Part shown: positions 61,308 through 64,000 of the stretch, in pieces
Layout: each line of letters starts with the position of its first letter
How positions within the stretch are numbered: position 1 is the stretch's first letter
Assembly: GCF_013391105.1 (NCBI RefSeq)
Contig: NZ_CP058335.1
Location: forward strand, 806,001-870,000
From: Natronomonas salina
GTDB lineage: Archaea; Halobacteriota; Halobacteria; Halobacteriales; Haloarculaceae
Direction of reading: 5' to 3'
DNA length: 64,000 nt
The notes under the pieces: generated by a model
The model's input: the letters and a program-made list of their open reading frames with translations, nothing else
What the model was told of the DNA's origin: nothing
The model's database searches: none
Made by a program: the position numbers and the translations under genes

Positions 61308-62405
61308 TCACGACACCGATTCGTAGACACCCTGTAGTTGCTCGATAGAGTGATCGACGCCGAGCGCCTCGCGCCGCTCGAGACACTGCACCGACAGAGC
61401 GTCCGACTCGGCGAGCGCCCGGCGGAGCGCCGCCCGGAAGTCCTCGAGGTCGCCCGGCCGGTAGTGGTAGCCCGTCTCGCCGTCGTCCACCGTCTCCGAG
61501 AGGGCGCCGCTGTCGACGGCGACGACCGGCGTCCCGCAGGCGACGGCCTCCAGGGCGACGAGCCCCTGGGTCTCGACCGGGCTGGGGAAGGCGAACGCGT
61601 CGAGCGCGCTGTAGAAGGTCGGCAGTTCCGCCCGGTCGAGGAACCCGAGGAAGACGACGTCGTCGCGGGCCGCCGCCCGCCGCCGGAGTTCCGGGCTTGC
61701 GGGCCCGTCGCCGGCGAGGACGACACCCGCGTCGAGACCGACCGTCGCGGTCAGCAGGTCCTCGAGCCGCTTCTCGTAGCCGTGACGACCGGTGTAGCCG
61801 ACCAGCGGTCCGTCCGGGAGGTCGTGGTGGCGGCGGAACGCGGCGACGGCCTCGTCGTCGGCCGGCCCGAAGTGCTCGGTGTCGACGCCGTTGGAGACGA
61901 CGTGGACGTCCGTCCCGCCGCTGCAGACCTGCTCCGCGGCGGTCTCCGTCGGCACGACGACGGCGTCGACCGCACCGAAGAACCACCGCTCGTAGCTGTC
62001 CGCCGCGCGGCGGAGGACGCCGGCGAAGGCGTCGCTGATGTAGGTGGCGTACTCGCGGGCGGGGGTGTGGTAGGAGGCGACCAGCGGCACGTCGTGGTCG
62101 GCGGCGAGCCGCCGACCGGCCAGCCCGAGCGTGAAGGGGGTGTGCGTGTGGACGACGTCGAGGTCCGCGTCGGCGACCGCCTCGGGGACCCGCGGCCAGC
62201 CGAAGCGGAACCCCTGGTAGAACGGGAATGGGACGCTCGGTACGGGGTGCTCCTCGGCGGTCGGCGCGTACTCGCCGTCCTCCGGGTAGACGACCGGCAT
62301 CCGACCGCCGCGGTCCGTCCAGGCGTCGCGCCAGGTGCTGACCGTGTAGGTCACGCCGTTGACCGTCGGGAGGTACGTATCCGTGAATACCGCGACGGTC
62401 TCCAT
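61308..62405 (-). CDS. GT4-family glycosyltransferase
   Basis: 365 residues from METVAVFTDTYLPTVNGVTY. Family features: N-terminal GVTYTVSTWRDAWTDRGGRM and VVHTHTPFTLGLAGRRLAAD, the central VSNGVDTEHFGPADDEAVAA, and the C-terminal nucleotide-sugar site DAFAFPSPVETQGLVALEAV with ACGTPVVAVDSGALSETVDD. Probably cytosolic membrane-associated, acting in lipid glycosylation or surface polymers. The paired glycosyltransferase lies just upstream on the same strand. Confidence 0.9.
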   Translation of the reverse strand: METVAVFTDTYLPTVNGVTYTVSTWRDAWTDRGGRMPVVYPEDGEYAPTAEEHPVPSVPFPFYQGFRFGWPRVPEAVADADLDVVHTHTPFTLGLAGRRLAADHDVPLVASYHTPAREYATYISDAFAGVLRRAADSYERWFFGAVDAVVVPTETAAEQVCSGGTDVHVVSNGVDTEHFGPADDEAVAAFRRHHDLPDGPLVGYTGRHGYEKRLEDLLTATVGLDAGVVLAGDGPASPELRRRAAARDDVVFLGFLDRAELPTFYSALDAFAFPSPVETQGLVALEAVACGTPVVAVDSGALSETVDDGETGYHYRPGDLEDFRAALRRALAESDALSVQCLERREALGVDHSIEQLQGVYESVS

Positions 62406-62444
62406 GACCGGGGATTCGACCACAGGGGTCTAATGGGTTGTGAC

Positions 62445-63518
62445 TTACTCGCCAGAATGAAGCCGACGAGCCGTCGCGTAGGCGTCCCTGAGTTCGTCGG
62501 CAACGCGGTCCAGGCCGTGCTCGCGAGCGGTCTCCCGGGCGTTCTCGCCGAGTCGCTCTCGGAGGTCGGGGTCGTCGGCGAGTCGCTCCAGGGCCTCGTG
62601 GAACTCCGCGACGGTCTCGCACTTCAGGCAGTCCTCGCCGTCGGTGAAGAACTCCTCGAAGACGGGGATGTCCCGCAGCAGCACCGCCTTCCCGCAGGCC
62701 ATCGCCTCGAGCACAGCGATGCCCTGGTTCTCGTTCTTCGTCGGGAAGCAGTAGACGTCGCCGGCGCCGTACGCGCCGCGGACGTCCTCGATCCAGCCGG
62801 TGAAGGTCACGTTCGCCGGCGGGTCCCGCACCCACCGCCGGACCGTCGGCGAGGCGTGCGGCCCGGTGTCGTAGGGGCCGAACCACGCGAAGTCGTGGTC
62901 GGTCAGTTCGGCGAGCCGGCAGAAGTCGGTCAACCCCTTCCGCTCGAAGACGTTGCCGACCGCGAAGACGACCAGCCCGTCGAGGTCGTACCGTCCCCGG
63001 TACTCGTCGCGGAACGACTCGAACCCCTCCAGCGACGCCAGGTCGACGCCGTTCGTCACCGGCCGGATCGGCGCCTCGACCGGGTAGGACTCCAGCAGCC
63101 CCTTCGTGTACTCGCTGGGGCAGAGCACGAGGTCGGCCTGCGAGTAGAACCACCGGAGGTAGCGCCCGAGCGCCGGCGCGACCGTCGTCGACCCGCGGAA
63201 GCTCTCGGCGAAGTCCTCCCGCGTCACGTGGGCGTGCAACACGAGCGGCACGTCGTGCCGTCGGGCGTGGCGGGCGACCGCGAGGCTCCCCGGTCCCGCG
63301 AGGTTGCAGTGGGCGACGTCGCAGTCCGCGAACAGCGGGTCGCCGACCGCGCGCTTGGCGGCCGCCTTCGCCAGCGACCCGCCGTTCCACGGCGACGTGA
63401 GTAGTTCGACCTCCGTGTCCGCGAGGGCCATCCGCTGGTGGCGGGCCGAGGTGCCGATGCCACTGCGCTGCAGCTGCCCTTCGAGTTCGAGGTAGTTCAG
63501 GACGCGCACTCGACTCAC
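62445..63518 (-). CDS. GT4-family glycosyltransferase, second
   Basis: 357 residues if started at the GTG at 63518 (VSRVRVLNYLELEGQLQRSG); another GTG three codons later is equally plausible. Features: LVLHAHVTREDFAESFRGST, LVLCPSEYTKGLLESYPVEA, VTNGVDLASLEGFESFRDEY and the donor site DVYCFPTKNENQGIAVLEAM with ACGKAVLLRDIPVFEEFFTD. A TATA-like TATTTGTG on the minus strand near 63537-63545 sits about 25 bases upstream, favouring a leaderless start here. Forms an operon-like pair with the previous gene. Confidence 0.87.
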   Translation of the reverse strand: MSRVRVLNYLELEGQLQRSGIGTSARHQRMALADTEVELLTSPWNGGSLAKAAAKRAVGDPLFADCDVAHCNLAGPGSLAVARHARRHDVPLVLHAHVTREDFAESFRGSTTVAPALGRYLRWFYSQADLVLCPSEYTKGLLESYPVEAPIRPVTNGVDLASLEGFESFRDEYRGRYDLDGLVVFAVGNVFERKGLTDFCRLAELTDHDFAWFGPYDTGPHASPTVRRWVRDPPANVTFTGWIEDVRGAYGAGDVYCFPTKNENQGIAVLEAMACGKAVLLRDIPVFEEFFTDGEDCLKCETVAEFHEALERLADDPDLRERLGENARETAREHGLDRVADELRDAYATARRLHSGE

Positions 63519-63618
63519 GCTGGGTGCGTGCGGCACAAATAGGTGGCCGTCCCGCGGCCGGACGAGGCCGCGAGGCGGAAACGAAGCGACCAAAGCGGCG
63601 GCACCCCAAGACCGCCCC

Positions 63619-64000
63619 ATGTCGACAGTTCGCGGGCCGCAGTTCGCGAAGGAACACCCCCGTGCCCTCACCGCCCTCCTCACCGTCGTCGGTTACGTGG
63701 TCGTGATCGGGACGCTGTACGGCGACGTCGGCCTCTACCCACAGATATCGGAGTCGACCGTCGACCTGTTCTCGGCGATCATCGCGGTCGTCAACTCCGC
63801 GACGGTCGCCTGCCTCGTCGCCGGGTGGTACTGGATCCGTAACGACGAGGTCGACCGCCACCGGCTGGCGATGACCGCCGCGTTCGCGCTCATCATGCTG
63901 TTCCTCGTCTTCTACCTCCTGAAGACTGGCGGCGGCGGCCGGAAGGAGATCGTCGAAGGGGCGCCGCTCCGGGGGCTGTACCTCGGGATGCTGGCCGTCC
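63619..64000 (+). CDS. DUF420-like membrane protein, truncated at right edge
   Basis: The visible 127 residues start MSTVRGPQFAKEHPRALTAL and contain membrane helices ALTALLTVVGYVVVIGTLYG, IIAVVNSATVACLVAGWYWI, MTAAFALIMLFLVFYLLKTG. The arrangement and the heme-oxygenase/cytochrome-oxidase-associated DUF420 style (INSATVACLVAGW) fit DUF420. The gene continues past 64000. Confidence 0.8.
   Translation, partial: MSTVRGPQFAKEHPRALTALLTVVGYVVVIGTLYGDVGLYPQISESTVDLFSAIIAVVNSATVACLVAGWYWIRNDEVDRHRLAMTAAFALIMLFLVFYLLKTGGGGRKEIVEGAPLRGLYLGMLAV

Overview
The window is a GC-rich haloarchaeal (class Halobacteria) chromosome segment. The evidence is very acidic proteins, archaeal-type ribosomal proteins (S15, S3ae), 20S proteasome alpha and beta subunits, KEOPS Pcc1, RNase P Rpp21, a DGGGP synthase and archaetidylserine synthase for ether lipids, halocyanin, Tat-type lipoprotein signals, C-terminal sorting tails, and many apparently leaderless genes with a TATA element about 27 bases before the start codon. 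I cannot name the genus from the sequence alone.

Layout. 1-6.1 kb: the N-terminal part of a peptide-type ABC solute-binding lipoprotein, small membrane proteins, a dolichol-kinase-like protein, a creatininase-family enzyme and a cupin. 6.3-13.2 kb: overlapping thyA-hdrA (dTMP and folate cycle), a fused FAD/4Fe-4S D-lactate-type dehydrogenase, a membrane-anchored winged-helix regulator and a thioredoxin. 13.3-18.0 kb: a 1577-residue secreted subtilase. 18.2-20.7 kb: an HtpX-like protease and psmA-psmB. 21-28.3 kb: a CBS protein with a Q/P-rich N-terminus, an aldehyde dehydrogenase overlapping a TPP enzyme, a second Q-rich protein whose reading frame is broken, a HalOD1 protein and a divergent proteasome-beta-like protein. 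28.4-33.4 kb: an AI-2E family transporter, GshA-like ligase, TraB-like protein and a RAD55-like protein with a degenerate P-loop. 33.5-39.5 kb: a complete mrpABCDEFG antiporter operon on the minus strand.

39.8-46.9 kb is the accessory-looking stretch: a secreted protein, a 984-residue exported protein with three related domains, one of which appears to split a thermonuclease domain, Tat-exported unknowns, AT-rich spacers, and a small island bounded by a 16-bp direct repeat derived from the 3' end of a tRNA-Arg(UCG). 47-64 kb returns to core genes: DGGGP synthase, CoA-binding protein, the SRP (7S) RNA, an MscS channel with a CRM protein, rnp4, the rps15-recJ-like-pcc1-rps3ae operon, halocyanin, archaetidylserine synthase, a HEAT-repeat protein, an exported phospholipase-D-like protein, RecJ-like nuclease, JAMM protein with RibL, two glycosyltransferases and a DUF420-like protein running off the right edge.

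The best candidates for something new are the nested three-copy thermonuclease protein, the frameshifted Q-rich gene in a neighbourhood holding two further Q/P-rich proteins, the tRNA-Arg island with no visible integrase, and the proteasome-like stand-alone protein. No CRISPR array, rRNA or complete insertion sequence was seen.
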